Below are positions 7,529-17,462 of a stretch of 64,000 bases of DNA, one piece after another. The notes under the pieces are model-generated. The model was not told where the DNA came from and made no database searches. It worked only from the letters and a program-made list of their open reading frames with translations. Source of the DNA: CAWANP01 sp963783445 (lineage in GTDB: Bacteria > Chloroflexota > Anaerolineae > JAAYZQ01); contig CAWANP010000013.1 in NCBI GenBank assembly GCA_963783445.1, positions 145,740-209,739 of the forward strand, read 5' to 3'. Both the position numbers and the translations under genes were made by a program. How positions within the stretch are numbered: the first letter of the stretch is position 1; each line of letters starts with the position of its first letter.

Positions 7529-8863
7529 GTGGTCAGAATACCAGGAGGCGTCATTGCCCATGTGGAGCCAGGCAGCCTCGGCGAAGCGGCGGAGCTTCGA
7601 CCAGGCGACCGCCTGGTATCCATCAACGATCACCTGCTGCGCGACATCATTGACGTGCAGTTCTATGGCGCGGAGGAATGGTTGAGGCTGCACGTAGAGC
7701 GGGACGGACAGCCGGCGGTGGTCGACATTCAACGGGACTATGACGATGAGATGGGCCTCTCCTTTGAGAATCCAACCTTTGACGTGGACATCCAGCGCTG
7801 CGCCAACAACTGCGACTTTTGCTTCGTCAAGCAGAATGCCAGGGGCATGCGTCGCTCGCTATATGTCAAGGACGACGATTACCGCTACTCTTTCCTATTT
7901 GGCAATTTCGTGACGCTAAGCAACCTTGGGGAGGAAGATTGGCAGCGGCTGGAAGAGCAGAGGATCAGCCCCCTGTACGTGTCGGTCCATGCGAGCGACC
8001 TCTCTTTGCGAAGGCGGTTCTTGGGCCGCAAATCTGCACCTGACGTGATGGCGCAATTACGGCGCCTGGCTGACCTGGGCATCGAGGCCCACACCCAGAT
8101 CGTTCTGGTCCCTGGAGTGAACGACGAGGACCACCTGGCCGAGACGATCGCCGATCTGTCCAGCCTGTATCAGAAGCCTGTCGCATCGGTAGGCATCGTA
8201 CCCATCGGCCTGACCAAGTATCACCAGGGGCAGTGCAGGACCTATACAGTGGACGAATCACGGGCCGTGCTAGACCAAGTGGAGGTCTGGCAAACCCAGA
8301 ACCGGGAGGAACGAGGGCTCTCTTTTGTCCATGCGTCGGACGAGTGGTACCTGGTAGCTGGCCGCGAGGTACCACCGGCTGGCGGTTACGATGGCTTCCC
8401 CCAGGCAGAGAACGGCATCGGCATGGTCAGGCTACTTTTGGACGAATGGGGCACGGTCAAGGCTGGCCTGCTAGACGCGCGCCCCAAGCCAGTCACCCTT
8501 GTCTGCGGCACGCTCATCGCCCCTGTACTGGGCCAGATCATGAAAGAGTGGTCCCAAATCACAGGCATAAACATGCAAGTGACACCCGCAGTCAACCAGT
8601 TCTTCGGCCCAGTGACCACGGTCTCAGGATTGTTGACCGGGACTGACGTGCTGGCGGCCCTGCAAGGCCGCCGGCTCGGAGACATGGTGCTCCTGCCGCG
8701 GGCCATGTTCACCGGCAGCTACGGTGCTGGATCCGCGCCTCCTGGCACAACGCTGGACGACATGTCCATTGCTGCCATCTCGGCACAATTGGACGTGCCG
8801 GTTGCGATGGCCGGTGGATTGGCAGAAATGCTCACGTTGCTTGACGAAGGCATTCCCCGCTAG
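7529..8863 (+). CDS. DUF512 protein: PDZ domain plus radical-SAM-like domain
   Basis: A 444-residue protein. It begins with a PDZ-like domain (GSLGEAAELRPGDRLVSIN). A radical-SAM-like segment with the cysteine motif CANNCDFCF (C-x3-C-x2-C) follows. The rest is the DUF512 domain, including GYDGFPQAENGIGM and the QFFGPVTTVSGLLTG signature. Many members lie next to the GTPase gene der; der is not present here. The GTG start at 7529 is chosen over TTG 7511 because the purine-rich AGGGAGAGG lies just upstream of it. The function is not established for the family. The gene ends 70 bp before a strong bidirectional terminator. Confidence 0.88.
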   Translation: MVRIPGGVIAHVEPGSLGEAAELRPGDRLVSINDHLLRDIIDVQFYGAEEWLRLHVERDGQPAVVDIQRDYDDEMGLSFENPTFDVDIQRCANNCDFCFVKQNARGMRRSLYVKDDDYRYSFLFGNFVTLSNLGEEDWQRLEEQRISPLYVSVHASDLSLRRRFLGRKSAPDVMAQLRRLADLGIEAHTQIVLVPGVNDEDHLAETIADLSSLYQKPVASVGIVPIGLTKYHQGQCRTYTVDESRAVLDQVEVWQTQNREERGLSFVHASDEWYLVAGREVPPAGGYDGFPQAENGIGMVRLLLDEWGTVKAGLLDARPKPVTLVCGTLIAPVLGQIMKEWSQITGINMQVTPAVNQFFGPVTTVSGLLTGTDVLAALQGRRLGDMVLLPRAMFTGSYGAGSAPPGTTLDDMSIAAISAQLDVPVAMAGGLAEMLTLLDEGIPR

Positions 8864-8934
8864 ACTCCTGCCAGCGGGTGGCGAGCGTCAGGCCCCCTGA
8901 ACTTTGCCCCAAAACTACAGCAGGCAAATACAAA

Positions 8935-8962
8935 GGGGTTGGGCCAATGCCCAACCCCTCGT
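8935..8962. terminator. Bidirectional terminator between converging genes
   Basis: A perfect 10-bp stem, GGGGTTGGGC (8935-8944) with GCCCAACCCC (8949-8958), loop CAAT. It is followed by TCGTTCTT on the plus strand and TTTGTATTTG on the minus strand. It sits between the end of the DUF512 gene and the end of the minus-strand dehydrogenase gene. Confidence 0.8.
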
Positions 8963-9002
8963 TCTTGGTACCGCTGTCAGCGGATCCAGTAGGCAGATGG
9001 CT

Positions 9003-9998
9003 CTACCAAACCGTCACGATGGGCAGGTCGCGCATCGTGATCAGCCCTGGCGCTGCTTCCTGCACGCGACGGACGGCGTTCACGGCAATGGCCACGGTGG
9101 CGATATCTCCGTTGGTGCCCTGGAGCTTGACCTCGAGATCCGGCACCCCCGTGATCTGAATGGTATCTCCATCCTCGCCCGCATCCAGCGCGGCGATGAA
9201 GGTGAGCGTCATAAAGACGCCCTCCTGGGTGTACCCACGGGCCACCTGCCTGAGTCCCCGTACCTGTCCGGGCTGTACCTCAAAGAAGTCACTTTTGACC
9301 AGCCGGTCGGCCACCACGGGCTCTACGCCTGTCTCGTAACGCACCAGCGTCTTGCCAAGCGTGTCAAAGACCATATCAACAGACTCGGGCAGCCCGACGT
9401 GGCCCATGCGGCCCTCTGCCATTCTGGCATTGAAATCATCCACCATCATCCCAGAGCCGATCTTGGCCTGGAAGGGCCCGCGCCGAGTTGAAGCGTTGAT
9501 AACCCGCGTCACCTCGATGCTGTCCACTCGCTGGCAAATCGCCGTCAGGGACAGGGGCAACGCATCCATGATGAAGCCAGGGTTGACACCGGTGCCCAAC
9601 ACCGTCTTGCCAACACGCCTGGCCACAGCATCCACCTCGGCAGCCTCTTCCGGATGGGCAAGCCAGGGAAAGGAAAGCTCCTCGGCTGTCGAGACCACGT
9701 CCAGTCCGGCCTCCAGTACCTCAACCACTTGGGCCTTGAAAAGGTCAAAGTAGGAACTTGTGGTATGGAGCACGACGTCCGCTTCTGTGCTGGCCATGGC
9801 CTGCACCAGATTCTCTGACACGGGAAAGCCCAGGGGAGCCTCGAGGCCAACGACCTCGCCAACATCGCGGCCGATCTTGGCCGGGTCAATGTCTACTCCT
9901 GCAACCAACTCCAGACCTTCTCGTTCCACCACGTGACGCGCCACTGCGCCCCCGATAGGTCCAAGTCCATACTGTATCACTCGCACGACGTCTGACAT
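9003..9998 (-). CDS. 2,4-diaminopentanoate dehydrogenase-like NAD(P) oxidoreductase
   Basis: A 331-residue dihydrodipicolinate-reductase-fold protein. The Rossmann start IQYGLGPIGGAVARHV binds the dinucleotide. DVVLHTTSSYFD and LGTGVNPGFIMDALP match the amine dehydrogenase family that includes 2,4-diaminopentanoate dehydrogenase (ornithine fermentation). The exact substrate is inference; related proteins act on other amino acids. The start has GGAGG about 4 nt upstream. The gene lies 43 bp downstream of a class III aminotransferase/aminomutase gene on the same strand and shares its promoter, so the pair probably handles consecutive steps on one diamino or beta-amino acid. Confidence 0.75.
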   Translation of the reverse strand: MSDVVRVIQYGLGPIGGAVARHVVEREGLELVAGVDIDPAKIGRDVGEVVGLEAPLGFPVSENLVQAMASTEADVVLHTTSSYFDLFKAQVVEVLEAGLDVVSTAEELSFPWLAHPEEAAEVDAVARRVGKTVLGTGVNPGFIMDALPLSLTAICQRVDSIEVTRVINASTRRGPFQAKIGSGMMVDDFNARMAEGRMGHVGLPESVDMVFDTLGKTLVRYETGVEPVVADRLVKSDFFEVQPGQVRGLRQVARGYTQEGVFMTLTFIAALDAGEDGDTIQITGVPDLEVKLQGTNGDIATVAIAVNAVRRVQEAAPGLITMRDLPIVTVW

Positions 9999-10041
9999 CT
10001 TTCCTCCACAACTCAGATTGTTTTTGTAAAAGGACTACAGG

Positions 10042-11442
10042 CTACATGTATGGTTTAATTCGACGCGCCGCCCGGCGACATGCCGCAGCGAAAAGATCTA
10101 TTTCCGCTTCAGAGTGGGCGTAGGATACGCAGCCATGGCTGCGCAGCACGAACACGTCCTCCAACAATAGTGCCAGATCCAGTACCCGTTGACTCAAAGC
10201 AATGTCGCATACAGCAGGATCGAACCAGTCTTCGGGTCCGTCTAGTTGGGCATTCTCCTCAAAGGGGAAATGCAGGTAGAACAGCGAGCTACCGGGGATC
10301 GTCTGGTTGCCATCACCCATGCACCGGGCATGGATTCCCTCCTCAGCAAACGCCCTCTCCAGACCGTGGCGAAGCTTGTCGCCAAGCGTAGCCAGGCGGG
10401 GGTAGATCTCGTCTTCGTGGGCAATCAGGTAGCTCAGGCACGCTTTGGCAGCCAGCAACGACGCAGGATGGCCAGAGTAGGTTCCGCCGGAGAACTTGAC
10501 CTTGCTGCCTGCCTCTCGTCCAGCCAGTCCCATGATGTCGGCTCTTCCGGCTACGGCGCATTGCGGCATGCCACCGCCAATGATTTTGCCAAAGGTAGAC
10601 AGGTCGGGCTGGATGCCGTACAGGCCCCCCACGCTGCCGGCCTGGAAGCGAAAACCTGTGATTACCTCGTCAAAGATCAATGCCACGCCATATTGTTGCG
10701 TCAGTTCGCGAGCAGCCTTCAAGTACTCGGCGGTAGCCGGCACAAAGCCGCCAAAGCCAAGGAAAGGCTCAACGATGAAACAAGCCAGCTGATCCCCATA
10801 TGTTCGAAAGTGGTCCTCCAACTGATCAGGATCGTTGAAACCGGTCACGATGACCTTGTCGGTCACGGCCGCAGGCACACCATCAGATTCGATCTTTTGG
10901 AATCCATCGCCATTATCGGCCGAGAACCCCACCCCTTTGAGTGCCCATGGTTGGGCGCCGTGCCAGCCGGCACCCACCTTCATCACCAGGGTTCGGTCGG
11001 TGAAGGCCCGGGCGAGCATAATACTGTACATTGTCGCCAGGGCGCCGCTCGTGGTGAAGCGGACTCGCTCGGCACCTGTCCGCTGGCAGAGGATCTCTGC
11101 GACCTCGACCTGGAGACGGTCGGTGAAGCCGGTTTGCAGGCCAAAGCCGTCCGCAAGAGCGCTGGCCACCGCCGAGGTGACGACCTGTGGATTGTGCCCC
11201 AGAATGTTGGCCATATGCCCTTGCCACAGATCGAGGATCTGGTGCCCATCCTCATCCGTGAGATAAGCTCCGTGCGCGGCCGCAATTCGAGGCGGAAACG
11301 GGGGAACGAGCCGCAGCGCATGGCTGCCGCCATCAACCTGATACCGTCTGGCCTGCTCGTCCAGCGCCCTGGATTCCGGCGAGTATTGCCTGTATGCCTC
11401 TTCAAGTTCAGCCAGCAGGGGGGTATAGTCCCTTGTCCTCAT
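10042..11442 (-). CDS. Class III PLP aminotransferase / glutamate-1-semialdehyde aminomutase-like
   Basis: A 466-residue fold-type I PLP enzyme. Visible features are the FTTSGALATMYSIMLAR cofactor-phosphate region, LIFDEVITGFR with the Asp that contacts the pyridine nitrogen, and STFGKIIGGGMPQ with the Schiff-base Lys. The family covers aminotransferases and 2,1-aminomutases. Because the neighbours are amino-acid catabolic and there are no other tetrapyrrole genes, heme synthesis is unlikely. The ATG at 11442 is used because GGGAGGAG sits 5 nt before it; a longer upstream frame has no such site and lacks family similarity. Its own promoter with a nested palindrome lies just upstream. Confidence 0.85.
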   Translation of the reverse strand: MRTRDYTPLLAELEEAYRQYSPESRALDEQARRYQVDGGSHALRLVPPFPPRIAAAHGAYLTDEDGHQILDLWQGHMANILGHNPQVVTSAVASALADGFGLQTGFTDRLQVEVAEILCQRTGAERVRFTTSGALATMYSIMLARAFTDRTLVMKVGAGWHGAQPWALKGVGFSADNGDGFQKIESDGVPAAVTDKVIVTGFNDPDQLEDHFRTYGDQLACFIVEPFLGFGGFVPATAEYLKAARELTQQYGVALIFDEVITGFRFQAGSVGGLYGIQPDLSTFGKIIGGGMPQCAVAGRADIMGLAGREAGSKVKFSGGTYSGHPASLLAAKACLSYLIAHEDEIYPRLATLGDKLRHGLERAFAEEGIHARCMGDGNQTIPGSSLFYLHFPFEENAQLDGPEDWFDPAVCDIALSQRVLDLALLLEDVFVLRSHGCVSYAHSEAEIDLFAAACRRAARRIKPYM

Positions 11443-11477
11443 GTTCTCCTCCCTTTGTATCTCTGCACAACGGGCCG

Positions 11478-11506
11478 ATTGTAGACCATTTCTCAAAATG
11501 GTGCAA
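11478..11506 (-). promoter_or_regulatory. Promoter of the aminotransferase-dehydrogenase pair
   Basis: On the minus strand: TTGCAC, 17 bp spacer, TACAAT. The start codon of the aminotransferase gene lies about 36 bp beyond the -10 box. Confidence 0.7.
11485..11502. promoter_or_regulatory. Putative operator: perfect inverted repeat filling the promoter spacer
   Basis: ACCATTT-CTCA-AAATGGT is a perfect 7-4-7 inverted repeat that occupies the spacer between the -35 and -10 boxes. Its position suits a repressor site. Which protein binds is unknown; the FadR-type regulator at 21.6-22.3 kb is one candidate. Confidence 0.55.
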
Positions 11507-11633
11507 CAACGCGGCATTCCTGGGTACTCTGACACCTCCCTGGTCACTCTTCGCTCAAGCACCATCGAACGGCAGGTACCACTCTTTTGCTTCCGCCGAT
11601 CAAAAAGGGTGCTAGGCTGTCATTCCGCGCTGG

Positions 11634-13217
11634 TCATCGTCCCAGCACGCTGCCTGGCCGTGCCTGGGTATGGACGCCGTCACGGATCACCAAATCGCCA
11701 TTGACAATGACGTACTCTATACCGACAGGGTACTGATGGGGTACCTCGTAAGTCGCCCGGTCGGCAACGGTATCTGGATCCAGAATCACCAGATCGGCCT
11801 TATAGCCTTTCTTAACCAGGCCACGATCCGACCACCCAAGCTTCTGGGCCGGGAAACCACTCATCTTCCAGATGGCCTCTTCGAACGAAATCACGCCCTG
11901 CTCGCGGACGTAATGACCCAGCACGCGGGGATAGGTACCGTAGCTACGCGGATGGGGCTTGCCTTTGGATAGAGGCCCCTCGGTAGCATGGCCAGAGGCG
12001 TCAGTACCGATCATCATGGCTGGATGGCGCAATTCTTCCTTGCGGTCGTCCTCGGACATCATAAAGAGGATCATGCTGACGTCCAATTCCGTCTCCAGCA
12101 GCGCATCGTAGACCCAGTCGAGGGGTGATTTGCCAGCTTCTGCGGCCAGATCGGAGACGTATCGACCTTCGTATTCCCGTACCTTCGGGGAGGAGCTGAT
12201 GAACACCTTGTCCCCCTCGGCAATGCGAAAGAAGCCGGTGGACCGCATATCATCCGCCATCTTTTGGCGCGCTTCTGGCTCGGACAAGCGCTTCAAGACT
12301 ACCTCTTTGCCCCCTGCCTGCGCCCACTCCGGAAGCGCAGCGATCAGGCCGGTGGCGCCAGCCAGATAGGGATACATGTCGACGGTGACGTCCAGGCCCT
12401 CGGCCCGCGCTTGATCGATCATCTCCAGGCCTTGAGCCGACTTTTCCCAATTTTCGCGTCTAGCGGCCTTGTAGTGGCTGATCTGCACTGATGCGCCGGT
12501 CTCCCGCCCGACGTGGATGGCCTCGGCGATGGATTCCAGCAGCGCATCGCCTTCGTCCCTGAGGTGGCTAAAGTAGAAACCATCTCGCTCGCCGGCAGGC
12601 AGGGTGACGGCAACCACTTCCTGTGTAGAAGCATACGATCCCGGTGGGTAGACGAGGCCGGTGCTGACGCCGATGGCGCCCTCATCCATCGCCCTGGCGA
12701 CCTCGGCCTGCATTCGTGCGATTTCTTCCTCATTCGCCGGGTCAGCACTGAATGCTACCACCGCCGATCGCACCATCCCCTGCCCGACCAGCGGCACCAC
12801 GTTGACTGAGGTGCCAATCCGTCTCAAGTAGTCCAGGTAGCTGCCAAAGGTAGACCACTCGTCCCACGGCAAAGGCATGTCCTCACTCTCCATCATGGCC
12901 AGCACCTGATCGCGGGTCTCGGCCAGCAGCGGGACTGGCGAGGCTCCGCACTGCCCGCCTACGATGGTGGTAATACCCTGATGCACCAGACTATCCGCCG
13001 TCGGGCCAATGGGCAGGGAGAAATCGGCGTGCGAGTGCATGTCTACGAACCCTGGGGTCACCGTGCACCCAGAAGCATCAATTACTTTCTCGGCCGTTGC
13101 GTTCTCCAGGTGGCCAACCTCAACGATCCGGTCGTGCTCTATGGCTACGTCCGCCGGGAACCGGGGCGCACCAGAACCATCCGCGACCAGGCCGTTCTTG
13201 ATCAGAATATCAAGCAT
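11634..13217 (-). CDS. D-aminoacylase / N-acyl-D-amino-acid deacylase family amidohydrolase
   Basis: A 527-residue amidohydrolase. It has the N-terminal beta-sandwich start (LDILIKNGLVADGSG) and the metal motif FVDMHSHADFS. GGQCGASP carries the family's conserved Cys. Further metal/active-site motifs are FYFSHLRDEGD, SHYKA and MIGTDASGHA. The family hydrolyses N-acyl-D-amino acids or related amides. It is read from the upstream importer operon (binding protein, DppB, DppC), which suggests its substrate is imported by that system. It is one of three paralogues in the window and the only one in this minus-strand cluster. Confidence 0.88.
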   Translation of the reverse strand: MLDILIKNGLVADGSGAPRFPADVAIEHDRIVEVGHLENATAEKVIDASGCTVTPGFVDMHSHADFSLPIGPTADSLVHQGITTIVGGQCGASPVPLLAETRDQVLAMMESEDMPLPWDEWSTFGSYLDYLRRIGTSVNVVPLVGQGMVRSAVVAFSADPANEEEIARMQAEVARAMDEGAIGVSTGLVYPPGSYASTQEVVAVTLPAGERDGFYFSHLRDEGDALLESIAEAIHVGRETGASVQISHYKAARRENWEKSAQGLEMIDQARAEGLDVTVDMYPYLAGATGLIAALPEWAQAGGKEVVLKRLSEPEARQKMADDMRSTGFFRIAEGDKVFISSSPKVREYEGRYVSDLAAEAGKSPLDWVYDALLETELDVSMILFMMSEDDRKEELRHPAMMIGTDASGHATEGPLSKGKPHPRSYGTYPRVLGHYVREQGVISFEEAIWKMSGFPAQKLGWSDRGLVKKGYKADLVILDPDTVADRATYEVPHQYPVGIEYVIVNGDLVIRDGVHTQARPGSVLGR

Positions 13218-13280
13218 TTCCTCCTCCTTGAGTTTACGTTGCTGTCACCAGGTTGTCTCGCCCTTCTATACTGTTCGAAA

Positions 13281-14169
13281 TCAATCCATTTGGCGTGGAT
13301 CGAGCGCATCACGCAGCCCGTCCCCGAACAGGTTAAAGGCCAGCACGGTGAGGAAAATCATGATTCCGGGAAAAATAGAGATGTGAGGGTAGAGGGTGAT
13401 ATAGGCCCGACCATCGGCCAGGGTGCCACCCCAGGACGGGTTCGGGGGTTGGATACCCAGGCCAAGGAACGAGAGCGCGGACTCGAGGATGATGATCGAG
13501 CCGATACCCAACGTGGCCAGGACGATCACCGGCGCCATCACATTGGGCAGCATGTGGCGCACAATAATGCGCGAGTCCTTCACGCCCAACGCCCGGGCCG
13601 CCAGGATGAATTCCTTCTCCTTCAGGCTCATCACGTCAGCGCGAACCACCCGGGCATAGGTGGCCCAGGTCGTGACGCCAATGACGATCAGGGTGGTGGT
13701 CAGGCTGGGGCCCAGGACCGCGGCCAGCATGATGAGCAGCGCAATGAGGGGAAAAGCCATCAGCGTATCGGTCAGGCGCATCAGGGTCGAGTCAACCCGG
13801 CTGCCGAAATAGCCGGCCGTGACGCCCACGGCCACACCAATAAGGATAGCCACAGCGCTGGCCACCAGACCCACGATCAGTGCCACGCGGGAGCCATAGA
13901 TGACGCGGCTCAACAGATCGCGCCCCACATGGTCCCAGCCCATCGGGTGCTCCCGGGATGGCCCGACACCGCGCATGCCTGAAACGATCTCGAGCGGGTC
14001 GTAGGGTGAGAGGTAGTCGGCGAAAACCGCCATCAAGATCACGAGGATAATAAAGGCCAATCCGACCATGGCTGCCCGGTTGGCTCGGAAACGACGCCAT
14101 GATTGCCGGACCTCCGACCGATGCACATACCCGACTTCCAGACTCCGCTACTTGCCGATCATCTGCCAT
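13281..14169 (-). pseudogene. dppC: Peptide ABC transporter permease, DppC type (frame broken near its start)
   Basis: An inner-membrane permease with DppC features: the hydrophilic N-terminus, WGRD-like HVGRDLLSRVIYG, and the EAA loop LKEKEFILAARALG. An intact frame starts at GTG 14126, but it lacks the usual N-terminus and a ribosome site. The ATG at 14169 has AAGGGAAG upstream and begins a proper leader in another frame. Removing one base from the GGG run at about 14130-14132 joins the two into a 295-residue protein. It follows dppB by 31 bp. Confidence 0.8.
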
Positions 14170-14200
14170 GTGTTCTTCCCTTGTCCAGGTTCAGACAATT

Positions 14201-15134
14201 CTATTCAATGCGTATGCGCGGGTCAACGAAGGCATAGACCAGGTCGGTCAGTAGGTTCACCGCGACCACAATCACAGCCAGGAGAAAGACGATGGACTGC
14301 ACAACCTGGTAATCGAGGCGGAACACCGAGTCGGTGAACAACCGGCCTATCCCCGGGATGGCAAAGACCGTCTCGACGACGATGGTGCCGCTGAGGATAA
14401 AGGCGACCTGAAGCCCGATGACGGTCACCACCGGCAGCAGCGCGTTGCGCACCGCGTGCCGCACAATGACGGCATTCTCGGCCAGCCCCTTGGCCCGAGC
14501 CGTGCGCACGTAATCCTCCTGCAGCACCTCAATGGTGCCACTGCGCATCACGCGCGTGAGCGTGGCCGTCTGCGCGGTGACCAGCACGATGACCGGCAAA
14601 ATGTAGCCCTTTGCAGACCGGAGGCCAAACGGGGGTACCAGGCCCAGCATGAGGGAGAACACGACGATCAACATCAGGCTGATCCAGAAATTCGGCAGGG
14701 CCACGCCTATGGTGGACCCGACGGTGGCCGAATAATCAAAGAGCGAGTTGCGTTTCACCCCGGCCACAATCCCCGCCGGGATGGCGATGGCCAGCGAAAT
14801 GGCTAGCGCTATGAGGTTCAACTTGAGGGTCACCGGTATGGCTTCGAAGATCATGTCTCGCACCGGTACCCCGGTTCGAATCAGCGAATCGCCAAAATCC
14901 CCCCGAAACATGTTGAGCAGCCACAACAAGGTACTGTTCGTGATACGGTTTATCGAGACCCCATTTGTGCCGGATGGCCTCCATCTGGTCCTGGCTGATC
15001 CGGACGGTTCCTTCTCCCAGCAGGAGATAGACCGGGTCGCCGGGCAGCAGGCGCATGATCGCAAAAGTCGCCAGGCTGATCAAAAAGATGACGACGAGCC
15101 CTTGAAGCAAACGGACGGTAAGATATCGGCCCAT
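14201..15134 (-). pseudogene. dppB: Peptide ABC transporter permease, DppB type (one frameshift)
   Basis: The N-terminal part (MGRYLTVRLLQGLVVIFL, then MRLLPGDPVYLLLGEG) is in one frame. From about 14930 it continues in another frame with LLWLLNMFRGDFGDSL. The EAA loop is EVLQEDYVRTARAKGL and the protein ends at DPRIRIE, the normal DppB ending. One extra C (a GG pair at 14930-14931 on the plus strand) explains the break; removal gives 310 residues, typical for the family. It is preceded by the binding-protein gene and a strong stem-loop, and followed by dppC. Confidence 0.85.
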
Positions 15135-15176
15135 ATAGCCACCACTCCCTACTCCCTCTGGCACACGCCCCAGATG

Positions 15177-15205
15177 TAGGGGCGACCAGCAACTGGTCGC
15201 CCCTA
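15177..15205. repeat. Perfect 13-bp stem-loop between the binding-protein and permease genes
   Basis: TAGGGGCGACCAG (15177-15189), loop CAA, CTGGTCGCCCCTA (15193-15205). It lies just upstream of dppB on the minus strand, without a T-run. It resembles short dispersed palindromes of Chloroflexota genomes and could stabilise the 3' end of the binding-protein mRNA. Confidence 0.65.
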
Positions 15206-15346
15206 CCAGCACTCTGTCAGACTGACTGCGATGTGTATGCTCCAGGATCGCTAGGATACCGATGGACTGGATTCACCGAGGAACACGCCTTCTCAGTGCT
15301 TTCAGCACGCTCGGGGCCCCCGCGATCCCGGAGGTGTGTGCCCGGA

Positions 15347-17018
15347 CTACTCCTCAAGGGACCACTGCCATGCCGTGGCAAAGACCTCAGCTCCAAAGAG
15401 CGCGTCCTCTGGCACGCCCTTGACCTTGGCGCTGAACATATTGTACCAGTCATCGATCTGCAGGTACAGCACCGGGACGTCTTCCACAAAGATCTCCTGG
15501 ATCTCGTCGTAGATGGGCTTGCGCTGCTCCGGATCGGCGATCTGGACCCCCTGCTCGATCAGCTCGTCCATCCTTGGGTTGCTGTAGCAGGTAAAGTTGT
15601 TGCCGCCGTCGCTGTGGAGCGTCGCGAAGGGATCCGGATCGATGTCACCATAGGTCCAGTTGAAGAGGGAGGCCTCCATCGTGCATTCGCGCATCCCCTC
15701 CAGGATAGAGGCGACGGGCGCTTCCTCGATCTCCACTTCGACACCCACCTTGGCCAGGTATTGCTGCGCCACCTCGGCTATCGGACGGCGGGCCTGGTCG
15801 CCGGTGATCACGGTGACGGTGAAGGACAGCTTGACCCCATCCTTCTCGCGGACGCCGTCGCCATCCTCGTCCACCCAGCCAGCCTCCTCCAGAAGGGCCA
15901 TGGCCGCCTCCGGGTCGTAGGGGTACTGCTTGAGGTTCTTGTTGTAGTAGAAGTCGAACTTGGGGGACAGGTTAGAGTGGGCAACCTTGGCCGCACCGCT
16001 CCAGATGTCATCGATGATCTGCTGGCGGTCGAGGGCCATCAGCATGGCCTGGCGCACCTCTTTCTCTGCAAGCTGTGGCAGGCTGGTGTTGAGCGGGAAG
16101 TGCTTGATCGACCCGCCAGGCGTCACAACGGCATTATAGGCGGGATCCTGGGCCAGGCGCAGGTTGTCCTCCGTCAGCAGCGGCCAGACGGCCGAATGCG
16201 CGTCGCCCGTTTCGAGGGCGATGGTGCGCACCGACGGCTCGGGCACAATGTCCTCGCGGAGTTCGTCGAGGATGGGCCGGCCGCGGAAGTGATCGTCGAA
16301 AGCCTCCAGCAACGTGAACTCGGCCGGCCGCCACTCCTTGAGCTTGAAAGGGCCCGTGCCGATGGGGGCCGTCTTGTAGATGTCCTCACCCACCTCCTGC
16401 GTGGTACGCGGACTGGACGATGCGGGTCGTCGCCCCGTTCATCAGAAAGGCCGCGTTCACCTCGTCCATATTGACGACCACCGTATAGTCGTCCGGCGTA
16501 TCGATGCTCCCGACACCCAGGAAATTGCCGACTATCGAGGTCGCGTTCTCGGGGTCGCGGTAGTAGTCGTACGTGTACTGGACGTCTTTGGCCGTGAACT
16601 CGGTGCCGTCGTGGAACTTGACTCCCTCACGCAGTTTGAAGGTATAGGTCAGGCCGTCATCCGAGACCTCGTAAGATTCGGCCAGGACCGGCTGGAGCTC
16701 TCCCCACGGGTCCAGCTCCAGCAACGCATTGTGGATGTTGACGATCATCACATAGTGCACGTCCGGCCCGGCGTCGTCAGGGCTCAGACCAGCGACTTCC
16801 TGGTGGCCCATGAGGACGACCGTGCCGCCCTGGCCGGGTTCCTCGGCCTTGGGTGCTTCAGTCGGCTCAGCAGCCGCTGGCGCCTCGGTCGGCTCAGCAG
16901 CCGCCGGTGCAGCCGTGGCCTCGGCGGGCGCTTCGGTTGCCTGCGGACCGCAGGCGCTCAGCACCAGGACGGCAACCATCAGCATAGAAAGAACGATCGA
17001 CGCATTTCTGAGACGCAT
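15347..17018 (-). pseudogene. Family 5 peptide-binding lipoprotein (one frameshift)
   Basis: The N-terminus is a lipoprotein signal ending in LSACG, then an Ala/Pro/Glu/Thr-rich spacer (AAAEPTEAP repeats). The binding domain shows LAESYEVSDDGLTYTFKLR and, in a second frame, IYKTAPIGTGPFKLKEW and EKEVRQAMLMALDRQ. The frames change near 16403. One extra base in the GG at 16403-16404 (plus strand) explains it and gives 556 residues, the normal size. The start has AAAAGGAGGAAGAA upstream. It is the first gene of the SBP-dppB-dppC-deacylase operon. The family binds oligopeptides, nickel or opines; substrate unknown. Confidence 0.85.
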
Positions 17019-17149
17019 TTCTTCCTCCTTTTCCTTTCTCTGTCTGGATGCTCAGAATAACGAACATCTTGGGCCATACATAGCCCTACGGCATGTGTGA
17101 AGAGACTTTCGATAGGCACCTCCTCGTGACAATATAGTTGGCTGGTGCT

Positions 17150-17462
17150 GACGCGATGTGGGAGAGCCCGGGCCTGATGTGGATCTTGGGGTTGTGAACC
17201 CGCACCTGGCCACCGAGGGCATTTGGCAACTGGACATTGCCTGTGAATGCCTGATCGCCCACCGTGAGTGGGGCTCGTCTTCTGCCATCTACACATTGAT
17301 TGGACAACGGAACCTCAAAAAGAGCGGACAGTTGTAGCCTGCCAAGGTGAATCCTGAAGTCGGGTCCTCACACGGCCGCTTCAAGGGTGAAGGCCAATCG
17401 CTGTTGCTGGATGCCCAGCCTTTCGTCCAGCTGACAGAGGTCGTTGGTGAGCAGGTATAGGG
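17150..17462 (+). pseudogene. Possible remnant of an unidentified gene
   Basis: One frame gives a segment with VNPHLATEGIWQLDIACE and SSSAIYTLIGQ, a TAG near 17335, and then in the same frame GRFKGEGQSLLLDAQ up to a second stop. I do not recognise the family. Hydrophobic spacing looks like a real protein, but there is no start signal and the piece is short. It could be chance. Confidence 0.25.

Noticed and set aside
10042..11442. hemL (glutamate-1-semialdehyde aminomutase) for heme synthesis
   Set aside because: The sequence fits only the broad class III family; no tetrapyrrole genes are near, and a second similar gene at 45.6 kb is also in a catabolic setting.
14868..14884. GGTTCGAATC, which resembles a tRNA T-arm
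   Set aside because: It is inside a permease gene and no acceptor or anticodon stems flank it. No tRNA was found in the window.
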